A stretch of 64,000 nt of DNA from Vibrio profundi (GCF_005281835.1 NZ_RZIS01000012.1:1-64000), one strand, 5' to 3'; counted from the stretch's first letter, positions 36,883 through 47,206 are shown. Translations and numbers: made by a program. The notes: a model not told the origin generated them from the letters alone.

Positions 36883-37401
36883 ATGAAAACAAGTCAGGTA
36901 ACCGTTGGCTTAACTAACCCGAAGAGCCCAACGAATGTCGGTGCGGTAATGCGTGCGGCAGGCTGTTATCAAGTGGACGAAGTGAAATACACAGGGCAGC
37001 GCTACGCTAAAGCTGCGAAGTTTCACACTGACACTAAAAGTGCCACTCGCTCTATTCCTCTTACTTCGGTTGATTCTTTTTTAGATGACTTAGATCCCGA
37101 CACTCAAATCGTGTGTGTCGAATTGGCAGAAGGTGCAACTCCACTTCCGCGCTTCCAACATCCTGAAAAAGCCATCTATATCTTTGGGCCAGAAGACGGT
37201 TCAATTAGCCAAGATGTTGCAGACCGCGCTCACCATGTCGTATACGTTCCAACGGTTGGCTGTATGAACCTCGCCGCGACAGTGAATGTATTGCTTTACG
37301 ATCGCATGGCTAAATCAGATAACCTTGACGACAGTGAAGAGCTGATTCGCAGCAGCCGCGATAATCGAAATCACCTAAAAGTAAAAGAGGCCGCCGAGTA
37401 A
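36883..37401 (+). CDS. SPOUT (TrmH-type) RNA 2'-O-methyltransferase
   Basis: A 172-residue enzyme from ATG 36883; the in-frame GTG at 36871 is less likely. The three TrmH motifs are present: NPKSPTNVGAVMRAAGCY (motif 1), YIFGPEDGSIS (motif 2) and VPTVGCMNLAATVNVLLYDR (motif 3, the knot that binds S-adenosylmethionine). It lacks an extra N-terminal RNA-binding domain. It would methylate a ribose in tRNA or rRNA; which one is unknown. A terminator follows. Confidence 0.9.
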   Translation: MKTSQVTVGLTNPKSPTNVGAVMRAAGCYQVDEVKYTGQRYAKAAKFHTDTKSATRSIPLTSVDSFLDDLDPDTQIVCVELAEGATPLPRFQHPEKAIYIFGPEDGSISQDVADRAHHVVYVPTVGCMNLAATVNVLLYDRMAKSDNLDDSEELIRSSRDNRNHLKVKEAAE

Positions 37402-37439
37402 TAGCCGTTCTGGTGAAAGTACCTCAAATAGAATCTCTT

Positions 37440-37468
37440 AAGCAGAGCCATAGCGCTCTGCTTTTTTG
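37440..37468 (+). terminator. Terminator after the RNA methyltransferase gene
   Basis: AAGCAGAG/CTCTGCTT stem with an 8-nt loop and a T run. The following bases, 37469-37817, contain no supported gene. Confidence 0.88.
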
Positions 37469-37817
37469 TGGCTTAATGTCAGAGACTTACCATGAAATAA
37501 GGTGAGAATCTGTATAAACCGTTCTGGTTACCGCCCCTTCGAGTGTTGCCCGAGTCACTTTGCGTAACTGGCTTAAGTCACACGGTTGTGTGTACCCCAG
37601 AGACACCCAAATTAGTTACCCCAGTTCTACTTAGTAACGTCTGCTTTCATATTACCCACAATTGAACTCTTACTCCGGCATGGTTAGAAAGTTGCACCAT
37701 GGTGAAGTCACAATGTAGTTTCAGTTTCAAAAGCTCAGCTCTTAAAGTCACGCGCTATAAGCCTAGTTCTACTCACTGCATTTCAATTGTCCGTATATGT
37801 GATCTTGCTTTCGAATC

Positions 37818-37853
37818 TTTTTCTTTTCTTTTGTTGTTTTCGTTTCTTTTTGA
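37818..37853 (+). promoter_or_regulatory. T-rich repeat, putative AgaR operator upstream of the ROK kinase
   Basis: Runs of CTTTT end in TTTTCGTTTCTTTTTG (37837-37852). The TTTCGTTT core recurs upstream of kbaZ and the solute-binding protein gene, with a related CTTTCGTAAT form before the oxidoreductase. It resembles the published AgaR consensus as I remember it. Confidence 0.6.
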
Positions 37854-37944
37854 ACTGTGTACGGTTTTTCTTGAGTATAAATGCTATTGATAGGGTACAT
37901 CTTGCTGCACTGCAGAGTTCAATATTGGAAGAAAGGAAGCATTC

Positions 37945-38844
37945 ATGCATTACGGGTTTGATATCGGTGGCACCAAAATAGAAATCGTCGCATTTGACGA
38001 TGACTATCAAGAAGTATTCAAAAAGCGTTTGCCCACGCCAGGGAATGACTACGCTAAATTTCTTAGTACTCTTGCTGAATTAGTCGAAACGGCTGATGAA
38101 GTGTGCGGGTGCGATAGCTATGTCGGGATTGGAATGCCGGGAGTTATTGATATTCATACTGGTAAGTTACTCTCCTCCAATATACCTGCAGCGTCGGGGC
38201 AGAATATAGCAGCCGATTTAAGCCAAAGGTTAAACCGTAATACTGAGTTAGAAAATGACTGTAAGTGTTTTGCGTATTCTGAAGCCAATGGCGGTTCAGG
38301 AGATGGCTTTAGTTCAGTGTTCGGAGCGGTCTTAGGAACAGGAGTTGGTGGTGGACTTTGCTTTAATGGTCAATTAGTTAAAGGAAGAAATGGCATTGCT
38401 GGAGAATGGGGGCATTCTCCATTACCGGCTATGTTTGTTGAGAAGTATGGTTTGCCTATTCGTGATTGTGGCTGTGGTCACAAAGGGTGTATTGAGCGTT
38501 ATATCTCAGGGCGGGGTTTGGCTTTTTTGCATCGCTTCTTTGATGGTGAAGATGTATCAACCAAAGAGGTCATTGATAGAATGCGAGGCGGTGACGATAT
38601 TGCCAAGCAGGCCTTTTCTGCCTTCATCGATATACTGGCCTGCTCCCTTGCGAATGTTATCCATACCTATGATCCAGATGTGATAGTGATTGGTGGCGGC
38701 CTAAGTAAGGTCCCTGAACTTTATACCCAAGTGAAAGAATGCCTATCTGAACATTTATTGAGTGCGGTGATCATGCCCGATATTGTTCCCCCTAAGTTTG
38801 GTGATTCTAGCGGAGTCCGAGGAGCCGCAATGTTGGCTAGCTGA
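37945..38844 (+). CDS. ROK-family amino-sugar kinase
   Basis: A 299-residue cytoplasmic kinase. The N-terminal phosphate loop is FDIGGTKIE (about 5-13); the sugar site includes NDCKCFAYSEA and GEWGHSPL; the ROK zinc motif is CGCGHKGCIERY (about 173-184). It most resembles NagK-type N-acetylhexosamine kinases. In this island it probably phosphorylates imported GalNAc or a related sugar at C6, replacing the PTS step. AAGGAAG precedes the ATG. A terminator separates it from kbaZ. Confidence 0.88.
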   Translation: MHYGFDIGGTKIEIVAFDDDYQEVFKKRLPTPGNDYAKFLSTLAELVETADEVCGCDSYVGIGMPGVIDIHTGKLLSSNIPAASGQNIAADLSQRLNRNTELENDCKCFAYSEANGGSGDGFSSVFGAVLGTGVGGGLCFNGQLVKGRNGIAGEWGHSPLPAMFVEKYGLPIRDCGCGHKGCIERYISGRGLAFLHRFFDGEDVSTKEVIDRMRGGDDIAKQAFSAFIDILACSLANVIHTYDPDVIVIGGGLSKVPELYTQVKECLSEHLLSAVIMPDIVPPKFGDSSGVRGAAMLAS

Positions 38845-38871
38845 ACGAATTTCCCCTAAATCTACTCTTTC

Positions 38872-38906
38872 AAAAGCCCGTTTTAATCTATAGCGGGCTT
38901 TTTTGT
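38872..38906 (+). terminator. Terminator after the ROK kinase gene
   Basis: AAAAGCCCG/CGGGCTTTT stem with a 13-nt loop and a T run. It abuts the operator repeats of the next unit. Confidence 0.85.
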
Positions 38907-38907
38907 G

Positions 38908-38988
38908 TCTTTCGTTTTCTTTTTATTGTGATCTAAATATCGGTTTCTTTCGTTTTGTTTGTATAGATTAAAGAAAAGAAAATGAAAG
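38908..38988. promoter_or_regulatory. Three AgaR-type operator repeats upstream of kbaZ
   Basis: TCTTTCGTTTTCTTTTTATT at 38908-38927, TTTCTTTCGTTTTGTTTGTA at 38944-38963, and the inverted AAAGAAAAGAAAATGAAAG at 38970-38988. Same family of elements as at 37818, 47169 and 47402. They lie 33-115 bp from the kbaZ start and would overlap its promoter. Confidence 0.72.
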
Positions 38989-39021
38989 TCATCACGGCTA
39001 TTGAGCCGAAAGGGGAAGTAG

Positions 39022-40329
39022 ATGGAGTTATTGCTCGAGTTAGTTAAGAGGCACAAAGAAGGTGAGGATGTAGGCGTGTACTCCGTTTGTTCTGCTCACC
39101 CACTCGTCATTGAAGCCGCGCTCAGGCAAGGGCTCAAAGATGACAGTATCGTATTAATTGAAGCGACGTCGAATCAAGTCAATCAATACGGTGGCTATAC
39201 GGGAATGCAACCGAATGATTTTACTCAATTGGTTCGTGAAATAGCGGATGAAGTTTCGTTTCCCTACCATCGTATTGTCTTTGGTGGCGATCACTTAGGG
39301 CCAAACTGTTGGCAAAGCTTGCCCGCAGAAGAAGCGATGGATAGATCTGAAAAGCTTATCCAAAGCTATATCGAAGCTGGCTTTCGAAAGATTCATCTAG
39401 ACTGCTCAATGTCTTGTTTAGGAGATTCTGTCCCACTTACCGATTCTGTTGTAGCTGAAAGAGCGGCACGTTTGTGCGCGATAGCTGAGCAGACATGGAA
39501 AAGCGTCGGTGGCGAAGCGCCAGTTTATGTTGTCGGAACCGAGGTCCCAGTGCCTGGCGGGGCGCAAGAATCACTGGATGAATTGGAAGTCACGACAGAG
39601 TCATCGGCTCGACAAACCATTGAAGAACACTTTAGTGCTTTTGATGACTTTGGATTGAGCCATGTGTGGCCACGAGTGATTGGGTTGGTCGTTCAACCTG
39701 GTGTGGAATTTGACCATCATAAAGTGATTCATTATCAGCAAGATAAATCACAGCAACTCAGCCGCTTTATTGATACTCAACCCACAATGTTGTTTGAAGC
39801 GCACTCTACCGACTATCAGCCAGCTTCCGCTTACAAAGCTTTAGTCAAAGATCATTTCGCCATTTTAAAAGTCGGCCCCGCGTTAACATTTGCCTTGAGA
39901 GAAGCTCTGTTTGCTCTCGATAAGCTAGAACAAGAATGGATCGGTGTTCAGCAAGCCTCGCACCTACGAAGCACTGTTGAACAAGTGATGCGAGAAAAAC
40001 CAGAGTATTGGGCTAATTACTATCAAGCTGCCGGGCATCAGCAGATTTTAGATTGCACTTACAGTTTTAGTGATCGTATCCGTTACTACTGGCCACATCC
40101 GGAAGTTCAAAAATCTCTCAATGTGTTGTTCGAGAATCTTACGCAAAATCCACCACCACTAACGTTGCTGAGCCAGTATTTGCCTGCGCAGTTACAAGCC
40201 GTGGTGAGGGGAGAGATCGATCTCAACCCTAAAGCTCTCGTCATACATAAAATCATGGAAGTTACAGAAACCTACAGCCAAGCGTGTGTTGGGTCATTGA
40301 AAGAGGAAGTGTTATGCGAAGTTATTTAG
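39022..40329 (+). CDS. kbaZ: D-tagatose-1,6-bisphosphate aldolase, KbaZ/GatZ-type subunit
   Basis: A 435-residue protein of the GatZ/KbaZ family, the partner needed for full activity and stability of the class II aldolase KbaY. Conserved stretches include VYSVCSAHPLVIEAAL, GGDHLGPNCWQ and FRKIHLDCSMSCLGD. The length is normal. GGGGAAG precedes the ATG. Its end overlaps agaS by 16 bp, so the genes are coupled. Confidence 0.93.
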   Translation: MELLLELVKRHKEGEDVGVYSVCSAHPLVIEAALRQGLKDDSIVLIEATSNQVNQYGGYTGMQPNDFTQLVREIADEVSFPYHRIVFGGDHLGPNCWQSLPAEEAMDRSEKLIQSYIEAGFRKIHLDCSMSCLGDSVPLTDSVVAERAARLCAIAEQTWKSVGGEAPVYVVGTEVPVPGGAQESLDELEVTTESSARQTIEEHFSAFDDFGLSHVWPRVIGLVVQPGVEFDHHKVIHYQQDKSQQLSRFIDTQPTMLFEAHSTDYQPASAYKALVKDHFAILKVGPALTFALREALFALDKLEQEWIGVQQASHLRSTVEQVMREKPEYWANYYQAAGHQQILDCTYSFSDRIRYYWPHPEVQKSLNVLFENLTQNPPPLTLLSQYLPAQLQAVVRGEIDLNPKALVIHKIMEVTETYSQACVGSLKEEVLCEVI

Positions 40330-41471
40330 GATACGAAGAAGCTTGGTTAGAAAGTAAAAATGCAATTCATACCGCCAAGGAAATCTCTCAGCAGCCGCGC
40401 TTCTGGCAGCAAACTGCTCAGCTGATTAAGCAACATTCCGATGAACTCAATAGATTCTTGGAACCTATTTTAGCGCAACACAATATCCGCGTGATCTTAA
40501 CCGGTGCTGGCACTTCAGCGTTTGCGGGTAAAGCGATTAGCCCTTGGTTAAACACGCATTGTGATGCTCAAGTTGATGCAATCGCAAGTACTGAATTGGT
40601 GTCGAACCCTTATCAATATTTCGACCCAGATGTGCCTACTTTAGTTGTTTCATTTGCTCGCTCAGGTAATAGCCCAGAGAGCGTTGCGGCTGTTGAATTA
40701 GCGAATCAAGTGGTGAATCAATGTTACCACCTATTTTTGACCTGTAATCCAGACGGACAATTGGCAAAGCAAGCTGAAGTGCAGAGCAATGCCTATTGCT
40801 TACTGATGCCTGAAGGTTCAAATGATCTTAGCTTCGCTATGACTTCAAGTTTTAGTTGTATGACGCTTTCTGCATTGGCAACCGTTGGGCAAATCCCTTT
40901 AGATGAGCTGGATGGTGTGGTGTCGACCATTAGTGAGATCAGTGAACAGGCTCTCGTAAACTGGCAGGGTACGTCTAAAAAGCTGGCGGCGACGGATTAC
41001 CAGCGACTGGTGTTTTTGGGAAGTGGGGGCCTGAGTGGATTGGCGCAGGAAGCGGCGCTAAAGTCGCTTGAGCTAAGCGCTGGCCAGATCATGACGGCAT
41101 TTGATTCGTCTTTAGGTTTCCGCCACGGGCCTAAATTCATTGTCGATCCGCAAACCGTTGTGGTTCAAATGTTGTCGTCGAACGTTTATACCCGTCGTTA
41201 CGATAACGATCTACTCAATGAATTGAAGAGTGACGGCATTGCCCAAGAAATTGTGGTGTTATCAGGCACTCAAAGCGATTTAGAAGCGTGTTCAAATCAG
41301 CTCAACCTTAACTGCGACCTAGAAGACGTATGGCTGACGTTCCCATACATTTTATTCGCACAAATGTTGGCTTTTGAGAAGTCTCTTGCGCTTGGCTTAA
41401 CCCCAGATAATCCTTGTCCAAGCGGTGAGGTGAATCGAGTGGTTCAAGGCGTAAAAATTCATAACTTTTAG
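40314..41471 (+). CDS. agaS: AgaS-type SIS-domain sugar isomerase/deaminase
   Basis: A 385-residue protein from ATG 40314 (GAGGAAG upstream); an earlier in-frame ATG at 40284 lies deep inside kbaZ. Two SIS domains are visible: VILTGAGTSAFAGKA with SFARSGNSPESVAA, and VFLGSGGLSGLAQEAALKSLELS with SLGFRHGPK. AgaS converts galactosamine-6-phosphate to tagatose-6-phosphate with release of ammonia. Its presence is the best evidence that the island handles galactosamine or GalNAc rather than galactitol. Confidence 0.92.
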   Translation: MRSYLGYEEAWLESKNAIHTAKEISQQPRFWQQTAQLIKQHSDELNRFLEPILAQHNIRVILTGAGTSAFAGKAISPWLNTHCDAQVDAIASTELVSNPYQYFDPDVPTLVVSFARSGNSPESVAAVELANQVVNQCYHLFLTCNPDGQLAKQAEVQSNAYCLLMPEGSNDLSFAMTSSFSCMTLSALATVGQIPLDELDGVVSTISEISEQALVNWQGTSKKLAATDYQRLVFLGSGGLSGLAQEAALKSLELSAGQIMTAFDSSLGFRHGPKFIVDPQTVVVQMLSSNVYTRRYDNDLLNELKSDGIAQEIVVLSGTQSDLEACSNQLNLNCDLEDVWLTFPYILFAQMLAFEKSLALGLTPDNPCPSGEVNRVVQGVKIHNF

Positions 41472-41488
41472 TCTCACTATGGGGCTAA

Positions 41489-42376
<888 letters not shown>

Positions 42377-42414
42377 ACCGACTACAATCTTCAACTCTTT
42401 AGTTCTTCTCTTTG

Positions 42415-42437
42415 GCGGCCTTTGGGCCGCTTTTTTT
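42415..42437 (+). terminator. Terminator after kbaY
   Basis: GCGGCC/GGCCGC stem with a TTTG loop and seven T residues. It closes the kbaZ-agaS-kbaY operon. Confidence 0.92.
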
Positions 42438-42684
42438 GTTCCTTAATTATCTATTATCTTCTGGCTAACTCCGATAAACATCAGATGGTTAAGCATATAA
42501 GAAAGCTCCATTCTGCGTCTGTATCAAGCGCATGCCTTGGCACTTTACTCTGAGGTTAGGAAGCGGTGAAGCTATGTGAACATTACCGACAATAAGTGCT
42601 ACGTGACCCTGAAACGATTTAGACGGGAGAAAGAGTATGTCGCAGGCTCGTATTAAGCGGAGTGCATGGCTGGAGCAATACTGC

Positions 42685-42747
42685 ATAGAAGATAGAAGAT
42701 AGAAGATAGAAGATAGAAGATAGAAGATAGAAGATAGAAGATAGAAG
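42685..42747. repeat. Nine perfect tandem copies of a 7-bp unit (ATAGAAG)
   Basis: The heptamer repeats without a mismatch for 63 bp in the 447-bp region between convergent kbaY and the ABC ATPase gene. No supported coding frame covers it. Such short perfect arrays change copy number by slippage and serve as strain markers. Confidence 0.95.
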
Positions 42748-42767
42748 ATGAGGACTTTGAACCAACT

Positions 42768-42793
42768 AAAAAGGCTTCCGAGGAAGCCTTTTT
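42768..42793. terminator. Bidirectional terminator after the ABC ATPase gene
   Basis: Twelve-bp perfect stem AAAAAGGCTTCC/GGAAGCCTTTTT with a GA loop. It ends the minus-strand transporter operon 30 bp past its stop. Confidence 0.92.
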
Positions 42794-42823
42794 CATACGC
42801 TATGTAGCGTTACTTATTAGAAG

Positions 42824-44005
42824 TTAGCTGGCTTTTGACTGTGGCTCAATTTGATGGACCTCGTTGGTCGTTGCCGAGTCGGTTACGCGCTGTCTTACGA
42901 TTAAAGCTTCTTCCGTTCGGTGGTCAAATAGATGCGCTTCGCTCAAATCGAAGTTCAAATATACCTGTTCTCCAATGCTTGGTAGCCAGCTAGGGTTAGA
43001 CGCCGTTCTAACCACGAACATATGCTGATTCACTTTACAGTGCAGCAAATCTTCATTCCCCATTCGCTCTACATTGACGATAGCTGCGCCGATATTTTCA
43101 TCGGTGCTTTGATGCTCGACTTTTATGTGCTCTGAACGTAGCCCGAACCACACTTTGTCTTGGTCATAAAACTTCATTAATGAACGGACTGAGGCTGGAA
43201 TCGCCATTTGCTGGCCAACATCAAGGTCAATGCTTGCTGAATCTGGGTGGTAGTTTGCACTGATAATATTCATGGACGGGCTACCGATGAAACCTGCCAC
43301 AAACTTATTCGCTGGGTAGTGATATAGGTTGATTGGCGTATCCACTTGCATCACCTGACCTTGGTTCAAAACACAGATGCGGTCGCCCATGGTCATGGCT
43401 TCAACTTGGTCGTGGGTAACGTAAATCATGGTGGAACTCACGCCTTCATCTTTAAGCTGGCGGTGAAGCTGCATTAAGCTGACCCGCATCGTGACACGAA
43501 GCTTAGCGTCAAGGTTAGAGAGTGGCTCGTCGAACAGGAATACATCTGGTTTACGGACGATTGCTCGGCCAACCGCGACGCGTTGGCATTGCCCACCAGA
43601 CATTTCTTTTGGCTTGCGATCTAACAAGTCGACGATTTCTAATTTTTGAGCGGCATCCATTACTCGTTCGTGGATTTCATCTTTAGGGAACCCAGCATTC
43701 TTAAGGCCAAAGGCCATGTTTTGATAAGTATTCATATGTGGGTAAAGCGCATAGTTTTGGAATACCATCGAAATGCCACGATCTTTCGGCAACTTGCCGT
43801 TTACGCACTGGTTACCTATCCAAATCTCTCCACCTGTGTTGCTTTCTAGCCCTGCTATCATTCGTAACGTCGTGGATTTCGCGCAACCTGACGGCCCGAC
43901 AAAAACCATGAACTCGCCATCTTTGATGTCTAGATCGATACCATGTACGGCTTTAAATCCATTCGGGTACTGCTTTTCAATTTGCTTTAGTTTTACACCA
44001 GCCAT
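42824..44005 (-). CDS. Sugar ABC transporter ATP-binding protein (MalK/UgpC type)
   Basis: A 393-residue ATPase: Walker A GPSGCAKST (about 38-46, Ala in place of the usual Gly), signature MSGGQCQRVAVGRA, Walker B VFLFDEPLSNLD, then a C-terminal OB-fold regulatory domain of MalK type (about 240-375). It powers the two permeases upstream in the same operon. AAGGAG precedes the ATG. It lies last in the four-gene operon. Confidence 0.93.
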   Translation of the reverse strand: MAGVKLKQIEKQYPNGFKAVHGIDLDIKDGEFMVFVGPSGCAKSTTLRMIAGLESNTGGEIWIGNQCVNGKLPKDRGISMVFQNYALYPHMNTYQNMAFGLKNAGFPKDEIHERVMDAAQKLEIVDLLDRKPKEMSGGQCQRVAVGRAIVRKPDVFLFDEPLSNLDAKLRVTMRVSLMQLHRQLKDEGVSSTMIYVTHDQVEAMTMGDRICVLNQGQVMQVDTPINLYHYPANKFVAGFIGSPSMNIISANYHPDSASIDLDVGQQMAIPASVRSLMKFYDQDKVWFGLRSEHIKVEHQSTDENIGAAIVNVERMGNEDLLHCKVNQHMFVVRTASNPSWLPSIGEQVYLNFDLSEAHLFDHRTEEALIVRQRVTDSATTNEVHQIEPQSKAS

Positions 44006-44037
44006 GTGGGTCTCCTTGAATTAATTTAAAGCGCGAG

Positions 44038-44913
44038 TTAGCCCTTAACGCCAGCGCTAGCAACACCTTCGATGAAGTGTTTTTGAAATAAGATGTAAAG
44101 GAATAGCATTGGGATAATGGCCATGAGTGCGCCAGCCATTAGCATTGGGTATTCAACGCCAGCTCGGCTTGATAGCGAAGCTAATCCGACAGGTAGCGTC
44201 ATTTTGTCAAATGATGTGTTGACGATGAGTGGCCACATTAGGTTGTTCCAGCTCCATAAACCATTGATGATCACACAAGCGATAAGGCCTGGTTTTATCA
44301 GCGGCAACATGATTTTGTAAAAGATTTGAAAATGGTTGAGGCCATCCACGATCGCGGCTTCCTCTATCTCTTTCGGTACACTTACGAAAAACTGTCTAAG
44401 CAAAAAAGCGCCGTAAATACTGAATAGCCCCGGTAACACTAGGCCTGTCAGTGTGTTGAGTAGCCCCATCTCTTGAATGATCAAAAACTGAGGAATGAGA
44501 AATATTTGCCCTGGTACCATTAAAATCGATACACAAATCATGAAGATGGCATCACGGCCTGGAAATTTAAGCCGTGCGAATCCATATGCCGCCATTGCCG
44601 CGATAAGTGTTTGTAGAAGCACCATTGCGAAAGTGACTAAAATCGAGTTCACATAGAACTGAATGAAAGGTAGCTCTTCAATGATTTTCGCGTAAGCCGA
44701 GAGCTGCCATTCATCCGGCATGACCTTGGGCGGCACGCTAAGCGCTTCACTTTGCGTTTTCACCGAGGTCAGAATCATCCAAATAAATGGTGTGATAGTA
44801 GCGATGGTGGCGAGCACCATGAAAAAGTAAACCAACGCTTTTTCGAATGAAAACGTAAACTTGCTTGGCTTGTGTTTAGATTCTGTTTTGAGTGTTGCAG
44901 AAGCAGATGTCAT
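44038..44913 (-). CDS. Sugar ABC transporter permease (MalG type)
   Basis: A 291-residue inner-membrane protein with about six membrane helices and the EAA loop EIEEAAIVDGLNHFQIFYKIMLPLIKP (about 188-214). It is the second of two permeases and resembles MalG/UgpE. It forms the channel with the protein encoded at 44924. It is spaced 10 bp from that gene and 32 bp from the ATPase gene. Confidence 0.93.
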   Translation of the reverse strand: MTSASATLKTESKHKPSKFTFSFEKALVYFFMVLATIATITPFIWMILTSVKTQSEALSVPPKVMPDEWQLSAYAKIIEELPFIQFYVNSILVTFAMVLLQTLIAAMAAYGFARLKFPGRDAIFMICVSILMVPGQIFLIPQFLIIQEMGLLNTLTGLVLPGLFSIYGAFLLRQFFVSVPKEIEEAAIVDGLNHFQIFYKIMLPLIKPGLIACVIINGLWSWNNLMWPLIVNTSFDKMTLPVGLASLSSRAGVEYPMLMAGALMAIIPMLFLYILFQKHFIEGVASAGVKG

Positions 44914-44923
44914 TACGCTCTCC

Positions 44924-45826
44924 TTAGTGGTTTAGGCGCTTGCCAAGCCAAATCTGTATTAATGTAATCGCCATAGTGATGAGGAATAGGGCAACGGCAA
45001 TAGCAGATGCATAACCTTTCTCTTGGTACACAAAGGCGTACTTATAAAACAGGTAAACAATGGTCATTGTTTGTTCTTCTACCATCGAACCTTCACCGAA
45101 AAGAAGGTAAATCACATCGAATGTCTGCAATATCTCGATAAAAGCAATGATGGATACAAAAAACAAAGTAGGGATCATCATAGGTAAGGTGATAGAGAAA
45201 AATCGGCGTATTGGGCCTGCACAATCTATGGCCGCAGCCTCATAAAGTTGCCCTGGAATGCCTTGTAGCCCAGCAAGGAGAATGATCATTTTCAACGCGA
45301 CAGAAGACCAAATAACTACGATAGCGGAGCTTACTCGAACCATTTCCGGATCAGATAACCAAGCAACAGGTTCTAGGCCGATGCCTAACAAAAATTGGTT
45401 AAGCAACCCAAAGTCACTGTTGTACAACCATTTCCAAACCATTGCGACCGCCGCAGGCATAGTGACAGCAGGCAAAAATAACAAGGTGCGGAATGTGCTG
45501 AGACCAGAGATCTTTTGGTTGATGCCAATGGCAAGAAGCAGTGATAGCAATACGATGATTGGCACGCACACGACAACATAGAAAAGCGTATTGATGAGTG
45601 CGCCAAAAAACTCCCCATCTTCCTTGAGGTATTGATAGTTTTCGGTGCTGATCGTATTCCAAACTTCGAACTCACCTAGATCAGTAAAGCTATAAAAGAT
45701 GTTTTGGAAAAAGGGGAAGAAAAAGAAAATCGCCATGCCGATCACCAGCGGTGAAATCATGACAACTCCCCAGAAGCGGGAGTCTTTTTCTAATTGGCTC
45801 AGTGCTGGTTGGGTGCTCGACAGCAT
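44924..45826 (-). CDS. Sugar ABC transporter permease (MalF/UgpA type)
   Basis: A 300-residue inner-membrane protein with about six membrane helices and an EAA loop (QLYEAAAIDCAGPIRRFFSITLPMM, about 215-239). It resembles UgpA and other sugar permeases. It pairs with the permease encoded at 44038. A 69-bp gap separates it from the binding-protein gene. Confidence 0.93.
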   Translation of the reverse strand: MLSSTQPALSQLEKDSRFWGVVMISPLVIGMAIFFFFPFFQNIFYSFTDLGEFEVWNTISTENYQYLKEDGEFFGALINTLFYVVVCVPIIVLLSLLLAIGINQKISGLSTFRTLLFLPAVTMPAAVAMVWKWLYNSDFGLLNQFLLGIGLEPVAWLSDPEMVRVSSAIVVIWSSVALKMIILLAGLQGIPGQLYEAAAIDCAGPIRRFFSITLPMMIPTLFFVSIIAFIEILQTFDVIYLLFGEGSMVEEQTMTIVYLFYKYAFVYQEKGYASAIAVALFLITMAITLIQIWLGKRLNH

Positions 45827-45895
45827 GGTAAATCCTTTTTGTTATGCAATACCAGTTAACCGTGAAAGGGAGGCTGGTTGCCTCCCATTATCGGA

Positions 45896-47140
45896 TTAGC
45901 CTTTCTTTAGAACTCTATCGATACGCTTAGAGACTTTAGGCATCACTTGCTCAGGCTCTGAACCCAACCAAACTTTTTTCAACCCGTCATTAAGAATAGA
46001 GTGCCACTTAGCGGTATTCGCTGCCGTAGGGTATTGGTGCGCGCTTTTCAGTGCTTGCGTGTAGGCAGATACGTCTACTGTGTCGAATGATTCAACCCAC
46101 TCGTTGCTCACGGTGGTTTTTGCTGGGATTACGGTACGTGAATGAGCAAGGATAGATTGAGCCTCATCACTGCTTAGAAACTCCATGAAGCGCCATGCTT
46201 GCTCTTTATTCGGTGTTTTTTCTGCCATGACATAAGCAATACTGTGTGACACGCCTGCGCTACGCTCAATTTTTGGCATAGTCACCACTCCAATATGGTC
46301 GTTGATTTCAGGGTTGCTTGAGAAAGGAAGTGAGTTCCATGAACCTGAATAAGCGATTGCCGCACGGCCTGATTGGAAAACTTCACTCATGCTAAGTTCA
46401 CTGATTTGCTGAGCGCTTGGAAGCAGTTCTTTCTTCATCAGGTCTTGAACTTTCTTATAGGCAGCAATGGAGCGATCGTCGGCAACACCCGTTGATTTCT
46501 TGTCTGGGCTAACAATATCGCCACCGGCTTGTAAGATGATGTTGAAGTAGGTTTCTTGACCGTCTGTTAAGTTCATCATGATTGGGTAAACAGAATCATC
46601 GGTCGCTTTTTGGATAGCGGTCGCTTTGCTTTCCATGTCTGACCAAGTCCAATCATTGGTTGGGTAACTGATACCCGCCTTATCGAAAAGCTCTTTGTTG
46701 TACCAAACCGCAATTGAGTCGATATCACGAGGGATACCATATTGTTTTCCTGCAGAGTTGTAAGCTTGAACGGAGCTGTTGACGAAATCATCAAGCTTGG
46801 TGTCAGAAGATTGCAGGTATTCATCGATTGGTGCTAACAAACCGTGCTTAGTGTAAACGCTGAAATTTGGCATGTTCATCCAAAATACATCCGGTGTTAC
46901 TCCACCGCTTGCCGCTGCATTGAGTTTTACGAAGTACTGTTTGTAAGGGGTTAGTTCTATCTCTACATCTATATCTGGGTTTTGTTTTTCGAAACGTTCA
47001 ACAATTTTCTCTACTGCTGGTAGTTGGTTTCTGTCCCAAATACCGTAGCGGATTTCAACTTTATCAGCCGCAAATGCTCCAGTTGCCATTGCCATGGAAG
47101 AACATAACAACGTTTGCGTTAATAATTTATTATTGCTCAT
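45896..47140 (-). CDS. Sugar ABC transporter solute-binding protein
   Basis: A 414-residue periplasmic protein of the MalE/UgpB-like family (SBP type 1). The ATG at 47140 begins a signal peptide (about 1-24, ending GAFA) with AAGGGAT upstream; the longer frame from 47194 is rejected because it adds residues before the peptide. Mature motifs include VEIRYGIWDRNQ and FWMNMPNFSVY. It is first in the transporter operon, behind AgaR-like repeats. Ligand is probably an amino sugar or an oligosaccharide containing one (inference from the island). Confidence 0.92.
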   Translation of the reverse strand: MSNNKLLTQTLLCSSMAMATGAFAADKVEIRYGIWDRNQLPAVEKIVERFEKQNPDIDVEIELTPYKQYFVKLNAAASGGVTPDVFWMNMPNFSVYTKHGLLAPIDEYLQSSDTKLDDFVNSSVQAYNSAGKQYGIPRDIDSIAVWYNKELFDKAGISYPTNDWTWSDMESKATAIQKATDDSVYPIMMNLTDGQETYFNIILQAGGDIVSPDKKSTGVADDRSIAAYKKVQDLMKKELLPSAQQISELSMSEVFQSGRAAIAYSGSWNSLPFSSNPEINDHIGVVTMPKIERSAGVSHSIAYVMAEKTPNKEQAWRFMEFLSSDEAQSILAHSRTVIPAKTTVSNEWVESFDTVDVSAYTQALKSAHQYPTAANTAKWHSILNDGLKKVWLGSEPEQVMPKVSKRIDRVLKKG

Positions 47141-47168
47141 ATCAGATCCCTTTTGATGTAGATGTACA

Positions 47169-47206
47169 TTTCTTTTGTTTTCGTTTTCTTTCATTTACTT
47201 TTTATC
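47169..47206. promoter_or_regulatory. AgaR-type operator repeat upstream of the transporter operon
   Basis: A run built from TTTTGTTTTCGTTTTCTTTC followed by ATTTACTTTTT, ending in TATC. It shares TTTCGTTTTCTTT with the element at 38908. It lies just upstream of the solute-binding protein start. An 8-bp inverted repeat, TATCACAC (47203) and GTGTGATA (47225), overlaps its edge and may be a second regulator site. Confidence 0.68.

Noticed and set aside
37699-37981. Short plus-strand frames upstream of the ROK kinase
   Set aside because: They run through the T-rich operator repeats, giving low-complexity Phe/Leu/Ser strings, and overlap the kinase start.
42685-42747. Possible CRISPR array
   Set aside because: Seven-base units with no spacers and no cas genes; it is a simple tandem repeat.
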